From positions 1 through 64,000 of the forward strand of contig JAEWST010000105.1 of the NCBI GenBank assembly GCA_023398105.1: a DNA stretch of 64,000 nt, read 5' to 3'. Below, in pieces: positions 35,724-44,471 of this stretch (position 1 is the first letter of the stretch; each line of letters starts with the position of its first letter). The position numbers and the translations under genes were made by a program. The notes below the pieces were generated by a model that had not been told where the DNA came from, made no database searches, and saw only the letters and a list, made by a program, of their open reading frames with translations. The DNA comes from Bacillota bacterium (GTDB taxonomy: Bacteria > Bacillota > Clostridia > Acetivibrionales > DSM-1351).

Positions 35724-36752
35724 ATGGATAAATCGGTAATTATTAATGAGACATCAGAGGTATACGCAAATGTAGCTGAGCTAAATGGAAAAATATCAAT
35801 TTCTCAGAACTGTACTATAACCTGTTATGGTTTATTAAAAATAGGGAAAACCTCATGTATAGGCAAAAATGTCATCATAGATTGTTTCGACTTTATTAGT
35901 GGAAGTAATTTTTGTTGTCTTGACAATACAAAAATCGGAGGGGCTGGAATATACAGTAAGCATGCTGGGATTCAAATTGGAGATCGTACTTTCATAGGGC
36001 AATCATGTTTTTTAGATGTTTCAGAAGGTATTACTATAGGTGATGAAGTTGCAATTTCAAATGAGACATGCATTTATACACACAATAGCTATTTAAATGT
36101 TTTGGAGGGTTTTCCTTGCAAAAATGCTCCTGTTGAGATTGGCTCAAATGTACATATAGGTGCTCGGGCCATAATATTGCCTGGAATAAAAATTGGAAGT
36201 AATTGCGTAATTGGGGCTGGATCAATTGTCGCAAAAGATATACCGTCTAATTCCTTATATATTGGTCGTAATGGTATTGAAATTTTAAAAAGAGACTATT
36301 ATCCTAAGCCCATTGATAAGGATACGCTTAAAAAAACACTGGAGCAGATCGCTCTTAATTATAAAGATAGACTTGAATTGCTTGGTTATACTGATCTTAC
36401 CCTGACGAAAACTGATCAAACAATGGTTTTAACTATTAATCAAAATAATGTGATCAAGATATTTACTGAAGGAGTTATTGCAGAATTGCCTCAGAAGGAT
36501 CATATGTATATTGGTATAGTTGATGAAAAAGTTCTAGAAAGTTGCACTGATAGAACTAATTTTCAGGGATACGTTTTCGATATTAAGAATCGTAAGATAT
36601 ATTCTAATAGTGTATTATCAGATTTGATAGAAGATTTCCGTAATTTTTTACGTAGAAAAGGGTTAAGATTTGATACAGATGACTATTATAAGTCTTTTAG
36701 TCTGAGAAATAAAATTAGTTTAGAGAAGATTGTTGGAAATACTGAAGGATAA
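35724..36752 (+). CDS. Left-handed beta-helix (hexapeptide repeat) acyltransferase with extra C-terminal domain
   Basis: 342 residues. Residues about 1-195 are hexapeptide repeats of the maltose/serine O-acetyltransferase type (GIQIGDRTFIGQSCFLDV, then ISNETCIYTHNS with the active-site His, then APVEIGSNVHIGARAIILPG). Residues about 205-342 form an additional domain without recognisable motif. Typical members acetylate a sugar or amino-sugar from acetyl-CoA. The ribosome-binding site is AAGGAGGA. It lies between two terminators and may be transcribed alone. Confidence 0.8.
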   Translation: MDKSVIINETSEVYANVAELNGKISISQNCTITCYGLLKIGKTSCIGKNVIIDCFDFISGSNFCCLDNTKIGGAGIYSKHAGIQIGDRTFIGQSCFLDVSEGITIGDEVAISNETCIYTHNSYLNVLEGFPCKNAPVEIGSNVHIGARAIILPGIKIGSNCVIGAGSIVAKDIPSNSLYIGRNGIEILKRDYYPKPIDKDTLKKTLEQIALNYKDRLELLGYTDLTLTKTDQTMVLTINQNNVIKIFTEGVIAELPQKDHMYIGIVDEKVLESCTDRTNFQGYVFDIKNRKIYSNSVLSDLIEDFRNFLRRKGLRFDTDDYYKSFSLRNKISLEKIVGNTEG

Positions 36753-36787
36753 CATTAATGACGTAGTTTACAAACTCTTACTGTTTG

Positions 36788-36870
36788 AAGCCTTAGTTCA
36801 CACAGAGTCGGTACTTGTTGATATAGATATTTTCGACTGTTCGCACATCTTAAGTTTCGGGGCTTTTTTA
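36788..36870 (+). terminator. Probable structured terminator
   Basis: AAGCC (36788-36792) can pair with GGCTT (36861-36865) directly before a T-run, with an inner stem AGTCG/CGACT. The long interior makes it less typical than the other terminators here. Confidence 0.4.
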
Positions 36871-36933
36871 CGTTACTTTACTTCTTCTCGTTGCCACTGA
36901 TACAAGATTCATTATGAGAAAAAAGGATGGTGT

Positions 36934-37854
36934 TTGAAAATACTAAAAGAGAGAATTAGCTTTTCTACATATTTATTTGATATAAAACAAATACAACCTA
37001 GCATGATGAAATACTTTAATAATATAGAGATTGTTATATTTGATGAAATAGATGTAAAAAAAACCCGTAAAGAATTGTTGCAAGCTATTAGTTCAATTAT
37101 CGAAAAAGTAAAGCCTTTAGAAGTTTCATTTCATTATTCTATGAACAACTGTGAGTATTGGAAAAACAAGGTTGAACATTTATATTTAATGAAAATATGT
37201 GATGTAATAAATGAGCTTAATGTAAGCAGACTTGTTGTACATTCGAACTTCATTAGAACAATATCTGATATAGATATAATGAAGTTCGAAGAGATACGTC
37301 ACAAAATAATTGACACTTTAGTATTTGCAAAAAAGATGTACCCCAAAATCGATATTTCTTTAGAAAATATGACTGCTTTAAGTGGCAACTTAAATGACGC
37401 AGATCCATTGTTCCTAGCTGCCGATGATTTCGATTTGCTAAAAAATACAGATTTATCAATAACATTTGATTTCTGTCATTTTTGGATTAATGAGTTTATA
37501 CAGAAAAATGATTTGTTACGTCATATAAAAGGTATAAACTACAAATATTATGAATATTTACAAACAAAAGATTTTTCTTTAAAATCGTTTAATAATATTA
37601 CTAAACATATAAATCATATACATATTTCATCTTTTCAATATATAGACAATAGAATTATAGAAGGAAAAGTATTATCAGATGGTATTGTTCCTCAAACTAA
37701 AATTGAATCAGACATACTATTTATGAAAAAAAATAATCAAAACAATTTAATTTATAACTTCGAAATTTCGGAAGAAAATTATTATGAAAGGAAAGCCATT
37801 TACAGGATGGTTGATGATTTTGAAAAATTAGGGTCTATAGGAGATTTCGTATAA
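36934..37854 (+). CDS. TIM-barrel sugar isomerase/epimerase-like protein
   Basis: 306 residues with the layout of xylose-isomerase-like TIM barrels (PF01261): VSFHYSM, RLVVHSNF, ISLENMTAL (metal-ligand Glu), ITFDFCHFW (Asp/His) and HINHIHISSFQ (His). Members isomerise or epimerise sugars and inositols or act as endonuclease IV relatives. It starts at TTG 36934 with GGATGGTG upstream. It is followed by a terminator. It may feed the sugar-tailoring set, but the substrate cannot be read from sequence. Confidence 0.65.
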   Translation: MKILKERISFSTYLFDIKQIQPSMMKYFNNIEIVIFDEIDVKKTRKELLQAISSIIEKVKPLEVSFHYSMNNCEYWKNKVEHLYLMKICDVINELNVSRLVVHSNFIRTISDIDIMKFEEIRHKIIDTLVFAKKMYPKIDISLENMTALSGNLNDADPLFLAADDFDLLKNTDLSITFDFCHFWINEFIQKNDLLRHIKGINYKYYEYLQTKDFSLKSFNNITKHINHIHISSFQYIDNRIIEGKVLSDGIVPQTKIESDILFMKKNNQNNLIYNFEISEENYYERKAIYRMVDDFEKLGSIGDFV

Positions 37855-37990
37855 ATACATTTAGAGTATAATAATTTTGATTGAAACTGGAGTTAAGTTA
37901 AGTGCTCCGATTCTTTTATTATTACCATGATTTTCTTAGAATATACATGAATCAGTATATTTTTGGCAAATATATTTCATAGAATAAAAT

Positions 37991-38038
37991 AAAATTCCCT
38001 AAATAGTTATTAAAATACTGCATAGGGAATTTTTGTAT
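37991..38038 (+). terminator. Terminator after the TIM-barrel gene
   Basis: AAAATTCCCTA and TAGGGAATTTT form an 11-bp stem around a 21-base loop, ending in TTTTGTATTT. Confidence 0.75.
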
Positions 38039-38230
38039 TTGGTTTAATAGATAGGTGTTATAATATTGTGTGAACTGGCTTAACTGCCATAAAAGTAATT
38101 AAATAGTTGGAATTTAATTATTAGTATGATAATATATAATCTGTACGATAACACCAATTCTGAACTGATATTCAAAAAATTTATTAAGTCAAATAGATAG
38201 TAGTAAAGGTATATTGAAAATGTATAAAAT

Positions 38231-38306
38231 TATAGGATATGGTGGTGAGTCCTATATACAATGCTAACAACAGCATACATTTCCTACAGGGAGTTTAGAA
38301 CCCTAG
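38231..38306 (+). other. Three consecutive small hairpins upstream of the second ACP
   Basis: TATAGGA/TCCTATA (38231-38256), ATGCT/AGCAT (38261-38276) and AGGG/CCCT (38288-38304) follow each other within 76 bases, about 170 bases before the ACP/NRPS operon. There is no recognisable riboswitch class. It may be a leader structure. The rest of 37855-38470 shows nothing further. Confidence 0.3.
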
Positions 38307-38470
38307 TTATGAAACAAAGAATAGATTTATAATAAATTTCAACTTCTGCGATTGAAAATTGATTAGCAAATTTATAAATTTAGTTTATAAAAGTCAATTA
38401 GGCATAGTAAATATAATATCATTCAAAGGTTATTGTTACAGAAGTTTATACAGAAAGAAAGGAGGATAAG

Positions 38471-38728
38471 GTGGTAACATCTGATTATATGAAAGATAAA
38501 ATTTTAAGTTTTATAATAGCAACTGTTACGGAATATATGGATGAGAGTATTAATATAGAATATGATACGGACATTAGTGAAATAAATATTAATTCTATTC
38601 TTTTTGTTCAATTGGTTTTAAAAATTGAGAGTGAATTTGATGTTGAATTTGATGACGCTATGTTGATAACCTCAAAATATAAAACAATCGGTGATGTTGT
38701 ATCATATGTCGAATTGCTTTTACAGTGA
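38471..38728 (+). CDS. Stand-alone acyl carrier protein (second copy)
   Basis: 85 residues, acidic, with ININSILFVQLVLKIESEF. Ser42 occupies the phosphopantetheine position, but the preceding Asp of the usual DSL motif is Asn. It starts at GTG 38471 behind GGAGGATAAG. Its 3' end is 37 bases from a BtrH-like gene, repeating the ACP/BtrH pairing of the left side of the window. It probably carries an acyl unit for the NRPS/PKS line that follows. Confidence 0.75.
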   Translation: MVTSDYMKDKILSFIIATVTEYMDESINIEYDTDISEININSILFVQLVLKIESEFDVEFDDAMLITSKYKTIGDVVSYVELLLQ

Positions 38729-38765
38729 TATTAATAATAAATATAAAGGATTTGATAGAGGAAAT

Positions 38766-39788
38766 ATGATATTAAATGTTGATATGTTACATGATAATAA
38801 TAGAAATTGTGTTCAGGACATAGTTGCAACCATGGCTTACTACTTAGATAGAAGATATGAGTTGATTTTCTTAAATTCGCTGTATTTTTCATTTGATAAA
38901 CATGTATTTGATTGTACTTCAAGCATAGGTAAGGCACTTGCACACGTAGCTGACGCAGAAAGCGAACAAGCTGAAATGCGTGAATTGTTAGCCGACTACC
39001 ATGGAATACAAATAGATGTTTATTCTGATATAGAATTTGACAAAGTTGCTCAATTGATAAAAGAGAATATTAATAATTCAAAAATCCCTGTTGTATTAAA
39101 TATGGATTGCTTTTGGGTACCTCACAATCCAAATTATCAAGATATACATAATGTGCACCCAATAATTATTAATGGATTTAGTGGGGATTTGCAGTCTTTT
39201 TATTTTACAGACCCTTTTTTCGAGAAAAAGGATATGATTTTGCCAAAGGCTCATATTATGGAGGGTTTTCTAAAAACAGCAGTAGTGTATAAAAAGACCG
39301 AAGAAAATTACTATGATATGGATTGGAAGCATCATATCTCTAAGTCTATAAATAAATTATTTATAAAATGCAACAATCTAGATGCATTTCAGCAAATGGA
39401 GTTATTTGCGAACTGTATTGAGAACTCAAATACTTTTAAGAATGAAGCTGAAGATAGTGATTTAAAACATATATGGCTTGTACCTTTATTATCTAATTTA
39501 CGGGATATTACTTATGGACGGAAACTATATGCAAACTCTCTTGAATTTATTTCTGAAATAGCTGACAATGAATTTCTTCCATATTATACATTAGAAGTGA
39601 AGTCTTTAGGAGACGAATGGGATGAAATAAGAACCATTATAACAAAAGGTTTAATAAGTTCAAATGATGAAATGATTAAAAGAAAGGTTCCGAATTTAAT
39701 TAGAAATCTTGCAAATAAAGAATTACAGCTTGCCAATCAGCTTTGTCAATTATGTTCTAGAAACAATAATCTATCCAGTGCTAACTAA
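38766..39788 (+). CDS. BtrH/C39-like cysteine acyltransferase (third copy)
   Basis: 340 residues. Cys15 in NRNCVQDIVATMAYYL, a His in NVHPIIINGFSG and an Asp in YFTDPFF give the papain-like Cys-His-Asp order. NMDCFWVP also recalls the VLNMDxFWxP segment of BtrH-type proteins. The helical C-terminal half resembles those of 5916-6941 and 7034-8122 in size. ATG 38766 (AGAGG upstream) is preferred over earlier starts that would overlap the ACP gene. Likely role: acyl transfer from the neighbouring ACP to an amine or hydroxyl of the product (inference). Confidence 0.65.
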   Translation: MILNVDMLHDNNRNCVQDIVATMAYYLDRRYELIFLNSLYFSFDKHVFDCTSSIGKALAHVADAESEQAEMRELLADYHGIQIDVYSDIEFDKVAQLIKENINNSKIPVVLNMDCFWVPHNPNYQDIHNVHPIIINGFSGDLQSFYFTDPFFEKKDMILPKAHIMEGFLKTAVVYKKTEENYYDMDWKHHISKSINKLFIKCNNLDAFQQMELFANCIENSNTFKNEAEDSDLKHIWLVPLLSNLRDITYGRKLYANSLEFISEIADNEFLPYYTLEVKSLGDEWDEIRTIITKGLISSNDEMIKRKVPNLIRNLANKELQLANQLCQLCSRNNNLSSAN

Positions 39789-39934
39789 ATAAAGATGGCA
39801 ATGAAGACCATCCTTTGAGAATTAAAAAATTACTATAAGTGGGATGTAATATTAAGTTACCGATTAATACAATTAAGTGAATTTTATTATAGTATAATTA
39901 ATACAAATATGTTATTTGTTAGGAAGGTTTGTTT

Positions 39935-42900
39935 ATGACCTCGATTAAATATTTGGACAATACAGAATTGTATAGACTGACTCATCCACAAAAGAGAATT
40001 TGGTACATAGAGAAGATTTATCCTGATACACATATGTATAACATTTGTTCAACTACAAGGATTAAAGGATTTGTGGATTTTAAGTTACTTGACGAAGCAC
40101 TTCAAATCCTTATAAAAACTAATGACGGAATTAGACTGCATATTGTAGAAGAAAATGATATTCCAAAACAATATATAAGACCTTATGAAAGAGTAAAAAT
40201 CGACTTTTTGGATTTTTCTATATATGATGACCCAGAAGCAGAACTTGCTGTATGGATTGAAAAAAAAGTGCAAGAACCATTTGTAATAGAGAATGAGGCA
40301 TTGTTTTACTTTGCTATATTCAAATTATCAGAAAATGATAATGGATTTTTTTTAAAAATACATCATTTGATTTCGGATGGGTGGACATTTAGCCTTATTT
40401 CACGACTGATTATTGAAAATTATACGAGACTAATACGAAATGAAGAGGTAAATGATTTAACGGAATATTCCTATTTAGAATATATAGAAAAGGAAAGTAA
40501 GTATTTGCTATCTGATAGGTTTGAGAAGGATAAAGTATTTTGGAAAGACAAGTTTTCTAAGCTTCCTGAAAACCTTATAAAAGAAGGTGTTGATAGTTTA
40601 AGTGGGAATAGGGTTTCCTTTGATATTGACTTCAATATATCTTCAAAAATAAAGTCATTTGTTGATGCGAATAAGTGCTCTATCAATACATTCTTTGTAT
40701 CCTTACTTATGATATATCTAAATATTTCATATCAACAAGAAGATATTATCATTGGAACACCTGTCTTAAATAGAACGGGTAAACGTGAAAGAAATACTTT
40801 TGGTATGTTTACAAGTACCATGCCTTTTAGAATGACTATTGATAGCAAATTAACTTTTCTTGAGTTTGTAAATCAGGTGAATAGCCAGTTAAAAGTGTGC
40901 TATCATCACCAACGTTATCCTTATGATCTTTTAGCACTTGATCTGGAAATTAAGAAAAAGGGCTATGATAGTTTATTTCAAGTATGTGTTAATTTTTATA
41001 ATACAAAAGTAACTTCTGAGATGGATGGTTTCGAAGTTATAAACGCAGAGCATTATAATGGCTATCAATTATTTCCATTGCAGCTAGTTATTAAAGACTG
41101 GTTGGAGAATGATGGCTTGCAATTGGATTTTGACTATAAAACAGACCTCTATACAAAAGAGCAAATCACTCTTATGTTCAATCACCTAAGTAATCTAATA
41201 CTTCAGGTGTTGGATACACCAAACGAAGCTATAAAGAGTTTTACATACGTATCAGAGTTAGAAAAAAATGAAATAATATATGGTTTCAATTCACAAATAG
41301 CTGAGTATCCAAGAAATAAAACAATCTGTCAATTAATTCAAGAACAGGTTGAAAGGACACCTCACAATATAGCAGTTTGTTTTGAAGACACATCGCTAAC
41401 TTATAGTGAATTAAATGGAAAAGCAAATCAGCTGGCTCGGTTTCTAAAACAAAATGGAGTTGGTAGGGAAACTATAGTTGGCTTAATGGTAACCCATTCA
41501 TTAGAGATGGTGATAGGGATACTTGGTATAATGAAAGCGGGAGGCGCATACCTTCCGATTGATCCTGAATATCCTGCTGACAGGAAAGAATATCTTTTAA
41601 ATGCTGCTGCTGTTTCTATTCTACTAACAAATTGTACTGAAAATAAAGATTTTGACTTTAACGGCAAGCTTTTAGAACTTAGCGATGACAGCATATTTAC
41701 TAAAGACACACAGAATTTAGATTTGGAGAGTAGTCCACAAGATCTTGCTTATATTATATATACATCTGGATCTACTGGTAATCCAAAGGGTGTTATGATT
41801 GAAAACCAAGGTCTTGTTAATTACATATTTTGGGCTAAAAAAATGTACATAAATAGTGATAATGATATTTTTGCTTTATATTCTTCTCTTTCTTTTGATT
41901 TAACTGTTACTTCAATATTTACACCACTCATTGGAGGTAACAAAATTATCGTGTATCAGAAGGATGAAGATGAGTATGTACTTTATAAGATTTTGAGAGA
42001 GAATAAAGCAAATATTATTAAGTTGACTCCATCACATTTGTCGCTTATAAAGGATATGGATTGTAGCAAATCATCAGTGAAAAGGTTTATTGTCGGTGGG
42101 GAGGATTTGAAAGTTAGCCTAGCTGCCAGCGTTTATCAAAGCTTTAAAGGAAATATTGAAATTTACAATGAGTATGGACCTACAGAAACAGTAGTTGGAT
42201 GTATGATATATAAATATGATTATGAAAATGATAAGGGTTTATCTGTTCCAATCGGTGTACCTGCCGATAATGTACAAATATATATTTTGGATGAAGATCT
42301 AAAGCCACTTCCTAAAGGATGCTGTGGGGAGATGTATGTATCAGGTGATGGTGTGGCTAGAGGTTACATAAATAATAGGGAATTAACGTGTGCGAGGTTT
42401 ATTGATAACCCCTATATAACGGGCAATAAAATATATAAGACTGGAGATTATGCACGTTTTACAAATAACGGAATAATTGAGTATATTGGGAGAAAGGATT
42501 GTCAGGTAAAAATTCGAGGACATAGAATTGAATTGGGAGAGATTGAGAAGTGTTTACTTGATTTAGAGTTTGTAAAAGAAGCTGTAGTAATTGACAAAGA
42601 GGATAAAAAAGGAGATAAATACCTTTGTGCTTATATTACGACTTCTATGGAATTTTCAGAGCTTGCTACCCGTAAATTTCTAGCAAATTTGCTTCCTGCA
42701 TACATGCTTCCTTTACATATTATCTGCATTAACAGCCTTCCATTAACATCAAACGGTAAGATAGATAGAAAGTTACTGCCTGAACCTGAGCCACTTAATA
42801 AGGACATGGAATACATTGCACCTCGGAATAGCCATGAAGCAAAGCTGATTGATGTTATGCGGGAGATTTTGGGAGTAAATGAGCTTGGAATGAAGGATGA

Positions 42901-44443
42901 TTTTTACAGGCTTGGCGGAGATTCTATAAAAGCAATTCAAGCGGCTTCAAAACTAAATCAACTAGGTTTGAAAATAAGGGTAAAAGATATTCTTACAAAT
43001 CCTATATTTGAACAAATGGCTTTAAATATAGATAATTATACGACTTTAGTTGAAATAGAACAAAGTACCTGTGAGGGTTATATAGAGCAAACCCCAATAT
43101 ATTCTTGGTTTTTTTCTAGACCATTTAAAAATTATAATTACTATAACCAATCTGTATTACTAATACTTAAACAAAATATAGATAGTTATACTATTCAATG
43201 GGCTTTTAATGAGTTAATCAGGCACCATGACGCTTTAAGATTGGTCTATGATGAAAAAATTGGAAGGATGATCTTTAATTCTGAAGGTAAATCAAAGACA
43301 TTTGAAATTCCTGAGTTTGATTTGTCTGCTTATGAATTTGAGGAACAAGACAAAAATATGCATAAGCTAAGTGAAGGCATAAAATCATCTTTTAATATAA
43401 CTAATGGAATTCTTATAAAGGCGTGTACTTTTAATTTGGGCTGCAGAGGAAAAAGACTATTACTTACAGCACATCATTTGGTTGTAGATGGGGTATCGTG
43501 GAGAATTATACTAGAGGATTTGACTACCTTGCTTCAACAAAAAATGTATGACAAAACATTAAAACTTCCTGCAAAAACCCTGTCAATTCAGAAATGGGCA
43601 TCAACAATAAAGGAATATGCAGAGGAAATTAGCCTAAAGGAATACTATGACAAAAACTTGGCTTCAAATATGTCATTTTTATTTGAAGCAGATTTTGACA
43701 TGGGAGTTGATACTATAAAAAATTGCAATTCTATATTTGGTGAGTTGACGAAGAGCGAAACAAAAAAATTGCTGAAGGATGCAAATATTTCATATGGTAC
43801 ACATCATAGCGAGCTATTACTTATTTCATTTATTTTAACATTATCAGAATATTGGAAAAAAGATAATATTGGTCTTGAAATTGAAGGACATGGAAGGGAA
43901 GAGTTACTGAGAGACATAGATATATCAAGAACTGTAGGTTGGTTTACCAATATATATCCTGCTATATTCAAGGTTTTTGATGGCAACTTGCCATATAAAA
44001 TAAAATCATTGAAAGAACAAATCAAGCAGACTTCTTTGAAAAGCATGGAATTAGGAATTAACAGATTTTTAAATGGGTCATATGAAGAGGGCAATTTTAA
44101 GTATATTCGGTATAATTATTTAGGCGAGTTTAATGAAAGTGAAGATTATGGTTTGTTTGAAATAGTAGGAGAGAATATAGGAATAGACTGTTCTGAAGAA
44201 AATGAAACTACAGCTCTTATTGATGTAAATTCTATGGTAATAAAAGAAAAATTGAAAATAGGGTTTAGTTATAGTCGAAACAAGTTTTCAGATGGGACAA
44301 TTAAGAAGCTTATGGATTTATATCTTAGCAATATAAGACTTATAGTTGAACACTGTTGCAATTTAACTACTAAAGAATATACTCCTTCAGATTTTGATAC
44401 TATTGATATTTCTCAAGAAGAACTAAATGACTTATTTACTTAG
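39935..44443 (+). CDS. NRPS C-A-PCP-E, predicted D-Asn loading module
   Basis: 1502 residues. Starter-type condensation domain (His143-His144 of HHLISDG), adenylation domain (about 470-960, YTSGSTGNPKG near 608), carrier domain (Ser997 in LGGDSIK) and epimerization domain (about 1040-1480) with HHLVVDGVSWR, EGHGREEL and GWFTNIYP. The ten specificity residues read by eye are DLTKIGEVGK, one substitution from the classical Asn code DLTKLGEVGK. The first domain lies at the start of the line, so it probably acylates Asn with a fatty acid. This order and specificity match ClbN and its zwittermicin/xenocoumacin counterparts. ATG 39935 has AGGAAGG eight bases upstream; a TATAAT lies nearby but without a clear -35. 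The prodrug peptidase gene follows after 28 bases. Confidence 0.9.
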   Translation: MTSIKYLDNTELYRLTHPQKRIWYIEKIYPDTHMYNICSTTRIKGFVDFKLLDEALQILIKTNDGIRLHIVEENDIPKQYIRPYERVKIDFLDFSIYDDPEAELAVWIEKKVQEPFVIENEALFYFAIFKLSENDNGFFLKIHHLISDGWTFSLISRLIIENYTRLIRNEEVNDLTEYSYLEYIEKESKYLLSDRFEKDKVFWKDKFSKLPENLIKEGVDSLSGNRVSFDIDFNISSKIKSFVDANKCSINTFFVSLLMIYLNISYQQEDIIIGTPVLNRTGKRERNTFGMFTSTMPFRMTIDSKLTFLEFVNQVNSQLKVCYHHQRYPYDLLALDLEIKKKGYDSLFQVCVNFYNTKVTSEMDGFEVINAEHYNGYQLFPLQLVIKDWLENDGLQLDFDYKTDLYTKEQITLMFNHLSNLILQVLDTPNEAIKSFTYVSELEKNEIIYGFNSQIAEYPRNKTICQLIQEQVERTPHNIAVCFEDTSLTYSELNGKANQLARFLKQNGVGRETIVGLMVTHSLEMVIGILGIMKAGGAYLPIDPEYPADRKEYLLNAAAVSILLTNCTENKDFDFNGKLLELSDDSIFTKDTQNLDLESSPQDLAYIIYTSGSTGNPKGVMIENQGLVNYIFWAKKMYINSDNDIFALYSSLSFDLTVTSIFTPLIGGNKIIVYQKDEDEYVLYKILRENKANIIKLTPSHLSLIKDMDCSKSSVKRFIVGGEDLKVSLAASVYQSFKGNIEIYNEYGPTETVVGCMIYKYDYENDKGLSVPIGVPADNVQIYILDEDLKPLPKGCCGEMYVSGDGVARGYINNRELTCARFIDNPYITGNKIYKTGDYARFTNNGIIEYIGRKDCQVKIRGHRIELGEIEKCLLDLEFVKEAVVIDKEDKKGDKYLCAYITTSMEFSELATRKFLANLLPAYMLPLHIICINSLPLTSNGKIDRKLLPEPEPLNKDMEYIAPRNSHEAKLIDVMREILGVNELGMKDDFYRLGGDSIKAIQAASKLNQLGLKIRVKDILTNPIFEQMALNIDNYTTLVEIEQSTCEGYIEQTPIYSWFFSRPFKNYNYYNQSVLLILKQNIDSYTIQWAFNELIRHHDALRLVYDEKIGRMIFNSEGKSKTFEIPEFDLSAYEFEEQDKNMHKLSEGIKSSFNITNGILIKACTFNLGCRGKRLLLTAHHLVVDGVSWRIILEDLTTLLQQKMYDKTLKLPAKTLSIQKWASTIKEYAEEISLKEYYDKNLASNMSFLFEADFDMGVDTIKNCNSIFGELTKSETKKLLKDANISYGTHHSELLLISFILTLSEYWKKDNIGLEIEGHGREELLRDIDISRTVGWFTNIYPAIFKVFDGNLPYKIKSLKEQIKQTSLKSMELGINRFLNGSYEEGNFKYIRYNYLGEFNESEDYGLFEIVGENIGIDCSEENETTALIDVNSMVIKEKLKIGFSYSRNKFSDGTIKKLMDLYLSNIRLIVEHCCNLTTKEYTPSDFDTIDISQEELNDLFT

Positions 44444-44471
44444 TTTTAATATGGAGTTTAGGAGACATACG

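Noticed and set aside
1..39788. Closthioamide-type polythioamide cluster
   Set aside because: ACP plus cysteine-protease-like acyltransferases recall it, but no thioamide synthetase (AANH-type) or chorismate lyase is present.
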